A DNA stretch of 64,000 nt from Halobacteriales archaeon SW_5_70_135 (GCA_003022865.1 PXSK01000021.1:1620-65619), one strand, 5' to 3'. Positions 9,472-20,251 are shown, counted from the first letter of the stretch. A program made the numbers and translations. Notes: a model not told the origin generated them from the letters alone.

Positions 9472-10692
9472 ATGGCTGAGACCGTCATCGACGCCGGACT
9501 GGTCGTCGACGGCACCGACGAAGAGCCGATCCGCGACGCGCGGATCGTGATCGAGGACGGCCGCGTCGCCGACGTCGGCACGCAGGAGTCGGTACGGGTA
9601 CCCGACGGGGCCGACCACCGTGCCTACCCGGAGGCGACGGTGACGCCGGGGCTGATCGACGCTCACCTCCACCTCTCGGGCGCCCGAACGATGGACCCGA
9701 TGGACTGGGCGATCGAGTCGACCGAGCTTGGCGCCGTCCGGGCGACGGCCGATCTGCGCTCGCTGCTGTCGGCGGGGTTCACCGCCGTGCGCGACGTGGG
9801 GTCGGGGACCGGGCTCGCGCTGCGCGAGGCGGTCGCGGACGGTGACGTGCCCGGGCCGCGGGTGTTCACGAGCGGCCGGGCGATCTCACAGACCGGCGGT
9901 CACGGCGACTCACATTTCCTGCCGTACGAGTGGGTCGACGACGGCGGCATCTCGACGCTCGCCGACGGTCCGGCCGACTGTCGCAAGACCGCCCGCAAGC
10001 GGATCCGCGACGGCGTCGACCTCCTCAAAATCATGACCACCGGCGGCGTCCTCTCGGAGAAGGACTCGCCGCGACAGGCCCAGTTCACCGACGAGGAGAT
10101 CGCCGCCATGGTCGAGGAGGCACACCGCGTCGACGTCCCCGTGGCGAGTCACGCCCAGGGCGCGCCGGGCATCAAGAGCGCGCTGCGCAACGGCGTCGAC
10201 ACGATCGAGCACGGCTTCCACATGGACGAGGAGGCCGTCGAGCTGTTCCACCGCCGCGACGCCGTCTTCGTTCCGACCTTGTCGATCATGCACAAGATCG
10301 TCACCGAGGGCGACGAGCACGGCGTCCCCGAGTGGGGGCTGAAGAAGTCACGAGCGGCCCGGGAGACCCACTTCGAGGCCGTCGAGCGCGCCCACGAGGC
10401 CGGCGTGCCGATCGCCGTCGGCACCGACTTCATCGGGCCGGAGCTCGTCCCTCACGGCGGGAACGTACTCGAACTCGAACTGCTCGTCGAGGAGTGCGGG
10501 CTCGGCCCGCTGGAGGCGCTACGGGGCGCGACCGGTGTCGCCGCGCGCACGCTCCCCGAGAACGACGTGGGCACGCTCGAACCCGGCGCCCACGCCGACC
10601 TGGTCGTGTTCGACGGCGACCCGACACGGGACATCGAGGCCGTCCGGGCAGTCGAGCAGGTGTACAAGGGCGGCGAGGCCGTCTCGCTCTGA
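9472..10692 (+). CDS. Amidohydrolase family protein (imidazolonepropionase/prolidase-like)
   Basis: VTPGLIDAHLHLSG, ASHAQG, IEHGFHMD, VGTDFIGPELVPHG, GTLEPGAHADLVVFDGDP. Confidence 0.93.
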   Translation: MAETVIDAGLVVDGTDEEPIRDARIVIEDGRVADVGTQESVRVPDGADHRAYPEATVTPGLIDAHLHLSGARTMDPMDWAIESTELGAVRATADLRSLLSAGFTAVRDVGSGTGLALREAVADGDVPGPRVFTSGRAISQTGGHGDSHFLPYEWVDDGGISTLADGPADCRKTARKRIRDGVDLLKIMTTGGVLSEKDSPRQAQFTDEEIAAMVEEAHRVDVPVASHAQGAPGIKSALRNGVDTIEHGFHMDEEAVELFHRRDAVFVPTLSIMHKIVTEGDEHGVPEWGLKKSRAARETHFEAVERAHEAGVPIAVGTDFIGPELVPHGGNVLELELLVEECGLGPLEALRGATGVAARTLPENDVGTLEPGAHADLVVFDGDPTRDIEAVRAVEQVYKGGEAVSL

Positions 10693-10699
10693 GCGACCG

Positions 10700-11362
10700 T
10701 CAGCCGCTCACTCGCGCGTAGCAGTTGCCCGAGGAGACGAACGTCCGCTCCACTCCGAGAGCGCTGTCGGCGAGGTCGCGCTCGAACTCCGCGGGGTCGT
10801 AGACGTGGTAGAAGCGTCCGACTCGCTCGCCGTCCGGCAGCGTCCAGTCGACGGTCGTGTCGAACCCCTCCGTGCGGTCGAACCGGTCGTGTGTCGTGCT
10901 CCAGGCGCTCACCAGCGCCCGCCCGTCGGCACCGAGTACCCGGGCGAGCTCGTCCAGACTCGACAGCCGTCGCTCCCGTCCGGGGAGGTGATGTAGCGTA
11001 GCGACGTAGAGTCCCAGCTCCGCCGTGTCGGTCGCGAGCGGGAGCCGACCGGCGTCGGCCTGCAGCAGTGTCACGTCCTCGCGGTCGCCGACCCGGTCGA
11101 CGGCGGTCCACAGCACGGCCCGGCTCACGTCGGCGCCGACGGCCCGGTCGACCAGGTCCGCGAGCGGTTCGAGGTGGCGGCCGTTGCCACAGCCGACGTC
11201 GACGCCCGTCCCGAGGCCGTTGGCCGGACGGTCGGCGAGGAAGGATTCCACCTCCGGCCAGGGGTGGGCCCGGGTCCGGGCGAAGTGGTCGGCGATCCGG
11301 TCGTAGGTGTGTCTGACCGCCTCGGAACCGGCCGCGGGAGCCGGGGAGTCACCGGGGGTCAC
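10700..11362 (-). CDS. Class I SAM-dependent methyltransferase (Trm9/ALKBH8-like)
   Basis: VRHTYDRIADHFARTRAHPWPEVESFLADRP, VDVGCGNGRHL, LYVATLHHLPGRERRLSSLDELARVL; GTG start overlaps the upstream stop (GTGA). Confidence 0.85.
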   Translation of the reverse strand: MTPGDSPAPAAGSEAVRHTYDRIADHFARTRAHPWPEVESFLADRPANGLGTGVDVGCGNGRHLEPLADLVDRAVGADVSRAVLWTAVDRVGDREDVTLLQADAGRLPLATDTAELGLYVATLHHLPGRERRLSSLDELARVLGADGRALVSAWSTTHDRFDRTEGFDTTVDWTLPDGERVGRFYHVYDPAEFERDLADSALGVERTFVSSGNCYARVSG

Positions 11363-13548
11363 AGCAGGACGACGATCATCGCGTAGCCGAGCACCAGCAT
11401 GACAGTGACGTGTTTGGCGCCGGCGCGGACGTCGGCGCTGGTGAACTGTCCGGCGAGCCACCCCGAGCAGAACCCCTGGAGGACGATGGCGTGGACCAGC
11501 GTGAGCCGCCAGGCGTCCTGGTCGATCTGACCGATGTTCTCGATGCCGCTGCCGCCGATGGCGGCCGCGGCGTCGGGGCCACCGACGGAGGCGCTGTCCG
11601 GGAGGTTCGGCAGCATCACGAAGACCACCACGCCGACGATGGCGAGAAAGACCAGAAAGCCGAGATAGATGAATACGATGTAGACGACCATCTCGTCGCG
11701 GCGGCGCTGTTTCAGTCGGCGGTCGGCCTTCGCCCGTTCGGCGGCGATCCGTAGCACCGGCCCGACGTCGCCGGAGGCGCGGATCGACTCCGTCAGCAGC
11801 GTCACTGCCCGGGAGATCGTCACCGTCCCCATCCGCCTCTCGAAGCGCTTCAGCGCCGACCGCAGGTCGGCGCCCCACCGGATGTCCCGCCAGATGATGT
11901 CGAGTTCCTCGTTGAGCCTGCCGAGGTCGCTGCGACGGATGCGGTTCATGCTGGTGACGATCGTCATCCCGGCCTCGTTGAGACTCGCCAGACGGTCGAG
12001 GAAGTCGGGGACGACGCTCTCGATGGCCTCGATACGTCGGCTGTGTATCTCGTACACCACTGCGAAGCTGCCGACGATCAGCAGCAGCGACTGGATCAGC
12101 AGGTCGTCGAACTCCCGGACCGTGAGCACGCGGTCCTCGAGCAGGCCGGGGATCCGCAGGCCGACGACGAGTATCGCGACCGGGACGCTCACCCACAGCA
12201 GCGACGTCGGCTGCTTGAGTACGGTCCGGACGGGGCTGGTGAGTCGCTTGATCGTGTCCCGGACCTGGCGGTAGACGGTCAGTCGCTGGCGGTTCCGACG
12301 CACGTCGCCGCGGTCGCGGTCGTGGCTCGGCACCGTCGCCGGGAGCGTGCCGCCGTCGGTGGCGGTCGTCCCGCCGTCGGCCGGCAGGGCAGTGCCGTCG
12401 GGATCGTACGTGGCCTCGGCGGCGAGGTCGTCCCTGCGTCGCACTCCCATCGGGGCGATGTCGACCGAGAGGTCCTCCTCGGTGGGGGTGCTGAGCGAGA
12501 CGTCGTCGACCACGTTCGACAGATAGAGCACGAAGCCGAGGTTGAACAGCGGGATGAATCCGTAGACGAGGACGCGAGCCAGAAGCAGCGGGAGGTCGTC
12601 CAGCGCGAGGTCGAGGATCAGCAGGACGACGATACCGAACAACGGGAGAGCGATCCCGACAGCGGCGTACACCTCGGCGTACGTCGACAGCGCCGTCAGC
12701 AGTCGCTCCTGCTGGACCTCGGCCTCCTCGCGGAACTCGCGGTACTCCCGCTCTAAGAACTCGGCCAGCGACCCGCCCGTGCGGAGCACGCTGGTGAGGT
12801 TCTGTGACAGCTCGCGGAACCGCGTGCTCGGGGAGCGCCGACCCATCGTCTCGACGGCGGTGACGACGTCGACGCCGAAGACGTCGATGTTGCGAGCGCC
12901 GACCTCCACCTCCTTCGCGGCCTCACCGTAGATGCGCTTGTTGCGCGCGAGGATCCGCATCACCTCGGGAAAGTCGATGCCCGGACGGGCCAGCGCGTAC
13001 ATGAAGGAGACGGTCAGCGGCAGCGAGCGGTCGATCTCGCGTTCGCGCCCGTCGGCGACGAAGACGGGGTAGTACCACCGGTAGCCGTAGGTCAGCAGGG
13101 CGACGCCGACGCCGACGACGACGGTGACCGCCGATGCGTAGACGTACTGCCCGGCGCCGGGCGGCAGCAGGGCGTCGAAGCTGGCCGCCGGCGCCCGAAC
13201 CGCCAATGGGAGCCGCCCGACGGCGTCGACCTCGGAGGGTTCGAGCACGCGCGCCACGAACCGGGTGGCGTAGAGACTGAGGACGCCGGCGGCGACACCG
13301 TGGACGACGCTCATCAGCCGTGTTCGGGTGGCGTACCCCCGGTAGGTGGTGTCGACGTGTGCCGCGTGCAGGTTCGCCTGGCGCTCCTTCCGTTTCGACT
13401 CCGAGGCCGAGAACCCGCCGAACACGAGTACCGCGGTCCTGTTGACGGTCCGGTCCAGTCCGGCGTTGAGCCTGCCGACGTGGATCGCCACGACGAGCAG
13501 CACGACGAACACCGCCGGCAGCGACTGCAGCGACTGGAGGGCTACCAC
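11359..13548 (-). CDS. Type II secretion system F / TadC-like membrane protein (archaeal pilus)
   Basis: Two T2SF-type repeats with TM clusters; adjacent to the secretion ATPase. Confidence 0.85.
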   Translation of the reverse strand: MVALQSLQSLPAVFVVLLVVAIHVGRLNAGLDRTVNRTAVLVFGGFSASESKRKERQANLHAAHVDTTYRGYATRTRLMSVVHGVAAGVLSLYATRFVARVLEPSEVDAVGRLPLAVRAPAASFDALLPPGAGQYVYASAVTVVVGVGVALLTYGYRWYYPVFVADGREREIDRSLPLTVSFMYALARPGIDFPEVMRILARNKRIYGEAAKEVEVGARNIDVFGVDVVTAVETMGRRSPSTRFRELSQNLTSVLRTGGSLAEFLEREYREFREEAEVQQERLLTALSTYAEVYAAVGIALPLFGIVVLLILDLALDDLPLLLARVLVYGFIPLFNLGFVLYLSNVVDDVSLSTPTEEDLSVDIAPMGVRRRDDLAAEATYDPDGTALPADGGTTATDGGTLPATVPSHDRDRGDVRRNRQRLTVYRQVRDTIKRLTSPVRTVLKQPTSLLWVSVPVAILVVGLRIPGLLEDRVLTVREFDDLLIQSLLLIVGSFAVVYEIHSRRIEAIESVVPDFLDRLASLNEAGMTIVTSMNRIRRSDLGRLNEELDIIWRDIRWGADLRSALKRFERRMGTVTISRAVTLLTESIRASGDVGPVLRIAAERAKADRRLKQRRRDEMVVYIVFIYLGFLVFLAIVGVVVFVMLPNLPDSASVGGPDAAAAIGGSGIENIGQIDQDAWRLTLVHAIVLQGFCSGWLAGQFTSADVRAGAKHVTVMLVLGYAMIVVLL

Positions 13549-13635
13549 GACCGGTCACCTCGTCGGGGCGCCGCCGGGGCGGGCGCGGCCGACGGTGGGC
13601 GAGGCGGACGAGGGTGGTGGAACATGTGGGAAGGG

Positions 13636-15315
13636 TCAGTCGTCGGCGGCGGCGGTCACCGTCGTGCTGCTGTCGTCTATCATGTCGACGATGGTGCCGG
13701 GGTCGGCGTAGTACTCGTTGACCATCGCGGTGAAGCGCCGGTAGTCGTCGACGCCCTGCTCGCGGAGGAACTCGAGGACCCGCCGCCGGTCGCGCAGTTC
13801 CTCCAGCAGCTCGGACTGCGACCAGCCGTTGTCGTCGCGGATCTCGTCGAGGACGGACGACCCCTGTGACCGGAAGCTGTCGTCCCTACCGTCCCACTCG
13901 AACGCCATCGAGTAGTCCAGGTCGCCGGTCCGCTGGTCGATGCCTTCGATCTCGGCGATCGTCTGCGTGCGCCGCACCCGTTCGTCGTCGAGACGGGTCA
14001 GCGTCTGCACGGAGAGGATGTCGAGCGAGGCCACCATCGGCCGAGGGACGTCGATCGGCTCGTTCTCCAGGCGGTTGATCACCGTCTGCACGGAGTCCGC
14101 GTGCATCGTCGAGTAGGTGGTGTGACCGGTGTTCATCGCCTGGAACAGCGTGATCGCCTCGTCGCCGCGCACCTCGCCGACGATGATGTACTCCGGACGG
14201 TGTCGCAGCGCGGAGCGCAGCAGTTCGTACATGGAGATGTCCGTCCCCTCGTGGAGTCGCTCGCGGGTCAGACTGGAGAGCCAGTTGTCGTGATACAGCG
14301 ACAGCTCGCGGGTGTCCTCGATGGTGAGTACCTTCGCCCGCGGCGGGACGAACATCGAGACGGCGTTCATCGAGGTGGTCTTCCCGCTGGCGGTACCGCC
14401 GGCGAAGATGAGCGACTTGTTGTGCTCGATCGCCAGCCAGAGGTAGGCCATCTGCTCGACGTTGAAGGTGCCGTACTCGATGAGGTCGATCGGCGTGAAC
14501 GGGTCCTCGGCGTACTTGCGCACGGTGAAGGCGGAGCCGCGCGGGGTGACCTCCTCGCCGAGGGCGAGCTCGGCTCGAGAGCCGTCCGGCAGAGTGGTGC
14601 CGGCGATCGGTTCGCCGACGGAGATGTGCTGGCCCGACTGCTGGGCGAGCCGGACGACGAAGTCGTCGAGGTCGTCGCGTTCGAACGAGAGGTTCGTCTC
14701 GATGTCGGTGTAGTCCTTATGGTAGACGAAGATCGGCAGGTCGTAGCCGTCACAGGAGACATCCTCGACCTTGGGGTCGTGCATGATCGGGTCAAGCCGG
14801 CCGAATCCACGGAACGAGCGGTAGAGGTAGTAGTACAGCTTGTGAGCGGTACGAGCGCCGACGGTGGCGCCGTAGCGGTCGAGATAGTCACCGAGCGCCG
14901 TCCGGAGCAGCTCCTCGACTTCGGCGTCCTCGGTGGAGAGGTCCTCCCGGTACACCAGCGGGTCGCGGACGTCCTCGAACAGCATCTCCAGGAGCTCGAA
15001 CTCGTCCTCGTCGAGTTCCGGTTCCACGACGTAGTAGAGGTAGACGTTCTCCGCGTCGTTGTAGTTGATCGAGACGAAGGCGTAGGGAGCGTTGACCCAG
15101 TAGCGCTCGATCTCCTCGTGGCCGGCGAGTCCGTCGAAGGTGACCAGCACGCCGTCCTCGGGGTCGTACGGCTCGACCTCGACGCCGGGGCTCCGCAGGA
15201 TCGACAGTCCACGGCGGAGTCGACCGAGCAGCGACTGCCCCGCGTCGCCCGGGAACGAACCTGCCTCCTCGCGGGTGGGCACGTCCGACCGAGTCCCGTC
15301 GGCGTCCTCTGGCAT
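13636..15315 (-). CDS. Type II/IV secretion system ATPase (PilB/TadA-like)
   Basis: FAGGTASGKTTSMNAVSMFVPPRAKVLTIEDTRELSL, GEVRGDEAITLFQAMNTGHTTYSTMHAD. Confidence 0.93.
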   Translation of the reverse strand: MPEDADGTRSDVPTREEAGSFPGDAGQSLLGRLRRGLSILRSPGVEVEPYDPEDGVLVTFDGLAGHEEIERYWVNAPYAFVSINYNDAENVYLYYVVEPELDEDEFELLEMLFEDVRDPLVYREDLSTEDAEVEELLRTALGDYLDRYGATVGARTAHKLYYYLYRSFRGFGRLDPIMHDPKVEDVSCDGYDLPIFVYHKDYTDIETNLSFERDDLDDFVVRLAQQSGQHISVGEPIAGTTLPDGSRAELALGEEVTPRGSAFTVRKYAEDPFTPIDLIEYGTFNVEQMAYLWLAIEHNKSLIFAGGTASGKTTSMNAVSMFVPPRAKVLTIEDTRELSLYHDNWLSSLTRERLHEGTDISMYELLRSALRHRPEYIIVGEVRGDEAITLFQAMNTGHTTYSTMHADSVQTVINRLENEPIDVPRPMVASLDILSVQTLTRLDDERVRRTQTIAEIEGIDQRTGDLDYSMAFEWDGRDDSFRSQGSSVLDEIRDDNGWSQSELLEELRDRRRVLEFLREQGVDDYRRFTAMVNEYYADPGTIVDMIDDSSTTVTAAADD

Positions 15316-15364
15316 CTATCGTTCGTTCGGGTCGGTCGAACTTAAATGAGGCGGGCCGGACGCG

Positions 15365-15932
15365 TCACGGCCCCTCGGAGTCGGCGCCCAGGTCGAACTC
15401 CGCCGTCGCGTCGCTTCCGTCGTCGCCCTCGCGCTCGACGGTCAACAGCACCACTGCCAGAGCGCCCGTCAGCAGCAGGCCGACGGGCACCTCCACCGTC
15501 GGCAGCCCGTTGCCGTACAGGTAGTAGGTCGCGACCGCGAGAACGAGTGTTCCGGCGCCGATGACGCCGCCCATCAGTCGGACCGGGTCGACCGGACCGG
15601 CCGCCAGGCGGTCCTCGTAACGGTAGAAGACGACCGAGAGGCCGACGGCGACCGCGACCAGTGCGGCGCCGACCGCCCACACCTGGTACGGGAGTTCGAG
15701 GCTGGTGCCCGACTGGAACCGGACGGCACTCAGCGGGTGGTCGAGACGGACCGCCCTGGCCAGTGGTACGCCGAAGGTGTACCTGACCTGGAAGAAAGGG
15801 AAGCGAACGTACAGCAGCCGCCCGCCGGCGACGTCGCCGGCGTAGCTGACGTTCCAGGGCAGCAGCGCCGCCAGCCACGCCGACAGCACCGCGAGCTCGT
15901 TCGCGTACTCCGCCTTCACCCAGGGTGCCATT
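15365..15932 (-). CDS. Haloarchaeal membrane protein (DUF7549-like)
   Basis: MAPWVKAEYANELAVLSAWLAALLPWNVSYAGDV..., 5-6 predicted TM segments. Confidence 0.7.
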
Positions 15933-16169
15933 CGTCCCCAGGTCGTCGGGGCGGTCGGATAAACGCGTCGGGGTCGCGGGAACCGCGCCGGGACGACCCA
16001 CCGCACCGAGACGGCGAGTGGGTCGACACACCTGATTCGGCCCGGTGTCACGGCCCGCCGGCGAGAGCGTTCCGATCGGCTCCGTGACACGTTCGACGGC
16101 GGACGGAGCCGGGTCGGGGCGCCGGCGGCGTTACGTTCATATCACCCGGGTGCTAAGGCCGAGTACGGA

Positions 16170-16643
16170 ATGAGGCGTGACTACTTTAGCTTAGAAATCG
16201 AGGACGTCGACTGGCTCGACGGCGAGGGTGACCCGGTCAAGCCGCGCGTAACGATCGACTTCGACGGACCGGACTCGACGCTTCGATCGCGCCTCACTGG
16301 TCACGACGACGTACCGCTGAGCGGAGACGAGACCGACGCCGCCTTCCGCCTGCGCACGGCCATCGACGACCCCGACGCGGAGGGTGTCTTCTCGCTGACC
16401 AACCGCGTCACCGGCGAGTTCGTCCTGGAGGTGAACGAGGACAGCGAGACGGTGATGGACTTCGTCCGGGCGGCCCGTCGCTACGGAGAGTCCGAGCCCG
16501 ACGACGACTCCCGCTATCAGATTCGCGTCACCATCGAGGACGAGGAGGTCGTCACCTACGACAAACACACCTTCCTCGTCTACAACGAGGAGGGCAACCT
16601 CCTGCGGAAGCACTCGCTCATCCCCAGCGGCGTCGAACTGTAA
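16170..16643 (+). CDS. Conserved haloarchaeal protein (DUF5793-like)
   Basis: MRRDYFSLEIEDVDWLDGEGDPVKPRVTIDFDG...FVRAARRYGE. Confidence 0.75.
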   Translation: MRRDYFSLEIEDVDWLDGEGDPVKPRVTIDFDGPDSTLRSRLTGHDDVPLSGDETDAAFRLRTAIDDPDAEGVFSLTNRVTGEFVLEVNEDSETVMDFVRAARRYGESEPDDDSRYQIRVTIEDEEVVTYDKHTFLVYNEEGNLLRKHSLIPSGVEL

Positions 16644-16659
16644 CGGCCGTTCTCCGTCC

Positions 16660-17308
16660 GGGTCGCCCGGCGGCTCCTCGTGCGGCCGGTTCGTGGGCGT
16701 CCACACCGACCGCAGCCCCGCACTGTAGGTGTCGACCACGTCCACCGGACGGCTGTCGCCGACCACTACGTACGCCTCGGGGGCGATCCCGAAGTCCGAG
16801 CGGGTGTCCACTCGAACGGCTCCGGCGCGGGCTTCGACGGGCACGCGCCGCCGGGGTGACAGCACGGCACCCGGTCGAGCTCGTCGGCGATCCCCGACTG
16901 CCGGAGTTTCGGCGGCTGCGTCTCCGGTCGCCCGTCGGTCACGAGCGCCACGCGGTAGTGGTCGTGAGCGAACGCGAGGGCGCGCTGAACACCGTCGTGG
17001 AACTCGACGCCGACCGCCGCGGAGCGTTCGCCGGCCGCCTCGCCCAGCCGCTCGACCAGCGGGTCGTTCGGTTCGACCTCGGCGTCGTACCGCTCGGCGG
17101 CGGCACGGCAGCGGTTCGGGAAGAATTCCGTCGTCGTCGCGGGCTGCTCGACGGCGTCGTCGGGGACGGCCCGCAACTCTCCAGCCGAGAAGGGCGGCCG
17201 CCTGTCCACGCGCTCGGCGACCCTGTGGTGAAACGTCTCGTCGGAGAAGGCGGGCACGCAGAGCGTGTCGTCCAGGTCGGAGCAGACCGCCCCGACGGAA
17301 AGCATCGA
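16660..17308 (-). pseudogene. HAD family hydrolase, frameshifted
   Basis: MLSVGAVCSDLDDTLCVPAFSDETFH...KPAPEPFEW in one frame; APEAYVVVGDSRPVDVVDTYSAGLRSVWTPTN in another. Confidence 0.6.
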
Positions 17309-17415
17309 CCGCTCGTGGGGCCGAGGCGACACGAGACCGACCCAGGCCGGCGGTCCGGACGCGAGCGACGGCGATCCCGCGCGATTGAAGTGCGGGGCAC
17401 GCGGACCCGCTCACG

Positions 17416-18903
17416 ATGACGCTGTTCGGCACCGCCGGCGTCCGGGGGCCGGTCCGCGACGAGGTGACGCCCGAGCTGGCGCTCGCCGTCGGCCGTGCGG
17501 CCGGCCGCGACGGCGCGGAGTTCGCCGTCGGCCGCGACGGACGCACGACGGGACGGGGACTGGCCGACGCCGTCGCCGCGGGGCTCCAGTCCGCGGGCGC
17601 GGACGTACGCCGCGTGGGACGGGTGCCGACGCCCGCGCTGGCCTACGCCGCCCGCGGTCGCAGAGGTGTGATGGTGACCGCCAGCCACAACCCGCCGACG
17701 GACAACGGTCTGAAGCTGTTCGTCGACGGCGTCGAGTACGACGCCGACGCCGAGACCCGCGTCGCCGACCGGGTCGCCGACCCCGCCGCTCCCGTGCCGT
17801 GGGACGAGTGGGGCGACACCGAACGGGTCGACGTGCTCCCGGCGTACCGGCGGGCGGTCGTCGACCACGTCCTGTCGGTCGGCGGCGGCGGGATCACGAG
17901 CCGCCACGAGCGGGGCGGGGTGACCGTAGACGACCCCCGTGCGACGCTCGACGCCGAGCCGCTGGCCGGGCTGCGCGCGGCGGTCGACTGCGGCAACGGG
18001 ACGGGGTCGGTGACGACGCCGGCGGTGTTGCGCGCGCTCGGCGCCGACGTGGTAGCCGTGAGTGCGAACGTCGACGGCGCCTTCCCGGCCCGCGACTCGA
18101 AGCCCACGCCGGAGAGTCTCGTCGAGTTCGCCGCCGTCCTCGACGCGGCGGACGGCGAGGGGGACGACGAACCGTTCGACCTGGGGCTGGCACACGACGG
18201 CGACGCCGACCGCACCGTCGTCCTTACCGGCGACGGCGAGGTAGTGCACGAGGACACCGTGCTGGCGGTGCTGGCCGAGCACCACGTCCGGCGCTCCGAG
18301 GCGGCCGACCCGGTGGTGGTGACGACGCCGAACGCCTCGGCGCGGGTCGACGAGCGGGTCGAGGCCGCTGGCGGGCGCGTCGAGCGGGTCCGCCTCGGCG
18401 GGCTCCACGAGGGCGTCGCCGCGGCACGCGAGGCGAGCGGCGCCGACACCGCGATCGTCTTCGCGGGCGAACCCTGGAAACACGTCCACCCCGGGCTCGG
18501 CGGCTGGATCGACGGCGTCGCGACGGCGGCACTGGTCGCGACCCTGGTCGCCGGGACGGGCGCCCGCCTGGACGGCGACGGTCGCGAGGGGCTCGCGGCG
18601 CTGCGCGAGCCGGTGACCGAGCGTCCGTACCGAAAGGAGAGCGTCGACTGCCACGGGGAGCGAAAGCGGGCGGCGATGGCGCTGGTCGGCGAGCGACTGC
18701 CCGGGGCGGTCGAGGGAACGGTCGACACCTCCTACGGTGTCCGCGTCGACCGCGGGGACGGCGCCTGGGTGCTCGTGCGCCCCTCGGGCACCGAGCCGTA
18801 CCTCCGCGTGTACGCCGAGAGCGACGAGGTGGACGCCCTCGTCGCCCGTGCCGTCGACGTCGTCGAGGGAGCCGTCGCCGACGCCTCGGAGGCCGAGCAC
18901 TGA
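17416..18903 (+). CDS. Phosphoglucosamine mutase/phosphomannomutase family
   Basis: MTLFGTAGVRGPV, VMVTASHNPPTDNGLK, DGDADRTVV, RPSGTEPYLRVYAE. Confidence 0.93.
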   Translation: MTLFGTAGVRGPVRDEVTPELALAVGRAAGRDGAEFAVGRDGRTTGRGLADAVAAGLQSAGADVRRVGRVPTPALAYAARGRRGVMVTASHNPPTDNGLKLFVDGVEYDADAETRVADRVADPAAPVPWDEWGDTERVDVLPAYRRAVVDHVLSVGGGGITSRHERGGVTVDDPRATLDAEPLAGLRAAVDCGNGTGSVTTPAVLRALGADVVAVSANVDGAFPARDSKPTPESLVEFAAVLDAADGEGDDEPFDLGLAHDGDADRTVVLTGDGEVVHEDTVLAVLAEHHVRRSEAADPVVVTTPNASARVDERVEAAGGRVERVRLGGLHEGVAAAREASGADTAIVFAGEPWKHVHPGLGGWIDGVATAALVATLVAGTGARLDGDGREGLAALREPVTERPYRKESVDCHGERKRAAMALVGERLPGAVEGTVDTSYGVRVDRGDGAWVLVRPSGTEPYLRVYAESDEVDALVARAVDVVEGAVADASEAEH

Positions 18904-18953
18904 GCACGGCGGTCGCCGACGGCTACTTGACGCCGGCCCGCACAGCGTGGGCC

Positions 18954-19406
18954 ATGAGCGAGGACCCGACGGCCCCGTTCCCGAAGGCGCCGGCGGCGGT
19001 GACGGACGTGGAACTGCTCGCCGCCGCCCACGGCGCCGTCGACGAGGCGTACGTCCCCTACTCCGGGTACCCGGTCGGCGCGGCGCTACTGACCGCCGAG
19101 GGCCACCTGTTCACCGGTTGCAACGTCGAGGTGGCGAACTACAGCAACACGGTCCACGCCGAGGAGACCGCGGTGAGTCGGGCGGTCGCCGCCGGCCACC
19201 GTGCCTTCGACCGGATCGCCGTCAGTTCCGCCGACCGCGACGGCGTGCTCCCCTGCGGGATGTGCCGGCAGACCCTCGCCGAGTTCTGCGACGACGAGTT
19301 CGCCGTCGTCTGTGACGCCGCGGACGGCGGCAACGTCGTCTACCGGCTGGGCGACCTGCTGCCGGATGCCATTTCCGCCGCGGACGTGGACGCCGACGCC
19401 GGGTGA
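18954..19406 (+). CDS. cdd: Cytidine deaminase
   Basis: VPYSGYPVGAALL, GCNVEVANYSNTVHAEETA, LPCGMCRQTLAEF. Confidence 0.93.
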   Translation: MSEDPTAPFPKAPAAVTDVELLAAAHGAVDEAYVPYSGYPVGAALLTAEGHLFTGCNVEVANYSNTVHAEETAVSRAVAAGHRAFDRIAVSSADRDGVLPCGMCRQTLAEFCDDEFAVVCDAADGGNVVYRLGDLLPDAISAADVDADAG

Positions 19407-19450
19407 GCCCGCGCTCTCGGACCGGCGAGACCGGACCGGACCGGAACGGA

Positions 19451-20251
19451 TCAGGACCGCCGACTGCCGGGCTGTGGGTCGACGTGGTCGGGGGGAACCA
19501 GCGCCTCGCGGGGCTGGTCGTCGAGCCATTCGAGCAGCGCGACCAGCTGGTCGGTGGCAGCTTCGAACAGGCGCCGCCCGGCCTCGGGCGTGGCGTCGGT
19601 CTGGTCGCCGAGCACGCCGTTGTCGGCGTTCTCGACGGCGTCGTAGAACGTGCGGGCGCCGTGGACGACGGTGTCGCCGTCGGCGCGCCAGTCGACCAGG
19701 CCGCCGTCGCGGGCATCCTCGATGCGGTCCTCGCGGACGAGGTCGGGCGCGACGTGCATCATCATCGCCGTCTCCTTCGGGCCGCCGTGTGGGCCGGGCG
19801 TTTCGAACAGCTCCTCGACGAGGTCGGGGATCGAGTCGTTCCACATCCACTCGACCGCGTAGGCGTCGCCGGCGTCCCGGAGCCGACGACCCACCTCGCG
19901 GAGGTGCTCGACGTTGCCGCCGTGGGCGTTGACGTAGACGACGCGGTCGATCCCGTGGTAGGTGAGGTTGCGCGTCAGCGACTCGACGTAGTCGCGGAAG
20001 ACGGGCGCGTCGACCCACATGGTGCCGTGGAACTGGCGGGGGTGGGGGGAGACGCCGACGGGAACCACGGGCGTACAGAGGTGGCCGGTGCGGTCGGCCG
20101 CCGCGCGGGCCAGTGCCTCGGCGATGCGGTGGTCGGTGCTCTCCGGCAGGTGGGGGCCGTGCTGTTCGGTCGAGCCGACGGGGACGACGGCCAGCGACTC
20201 CTCGGCGACGTAGTCACCGAGCTCCGGCCACGTTGCGTCCGCGAGGTACAT
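19451..20251 (-). CDS. Creatininase family protein
   Basis: VPVGSTEQHGPHLPESTDHRIAEALA, VVYVNAHGGNVEHLREVGR. Confidence 0.92.
   Translation of the reverse strand: MYLADATWPELGDYVAEESLAVVPVGSTEQHGPHLPESTDHRIAEALARAAADRTGHLCTPVVPVGVSPHPRQFHGTMWVDAPVFRDYVESLTRNLTYHGIDRVVYVNAHGGNVEHLREVGRRLRDAGDAYAVEWMWNDSIPDLVEELFETPGPHGGPKETAMMMHVAPDLVREDRIEDARDGGLVDWRADGDTVVHGARTFYDAVENADNGVLGDQTDATPEAGRRLFEAATDQLVALLEWLDDQPREALVPPDHVDPQPGSRRS

Noticed and set aside
17265-19406. 713-aa + ORF treated as one protein
   Set aside because: Most is an alternative frame of the mutase gene; only 18954..19406 is cytidine deaminase
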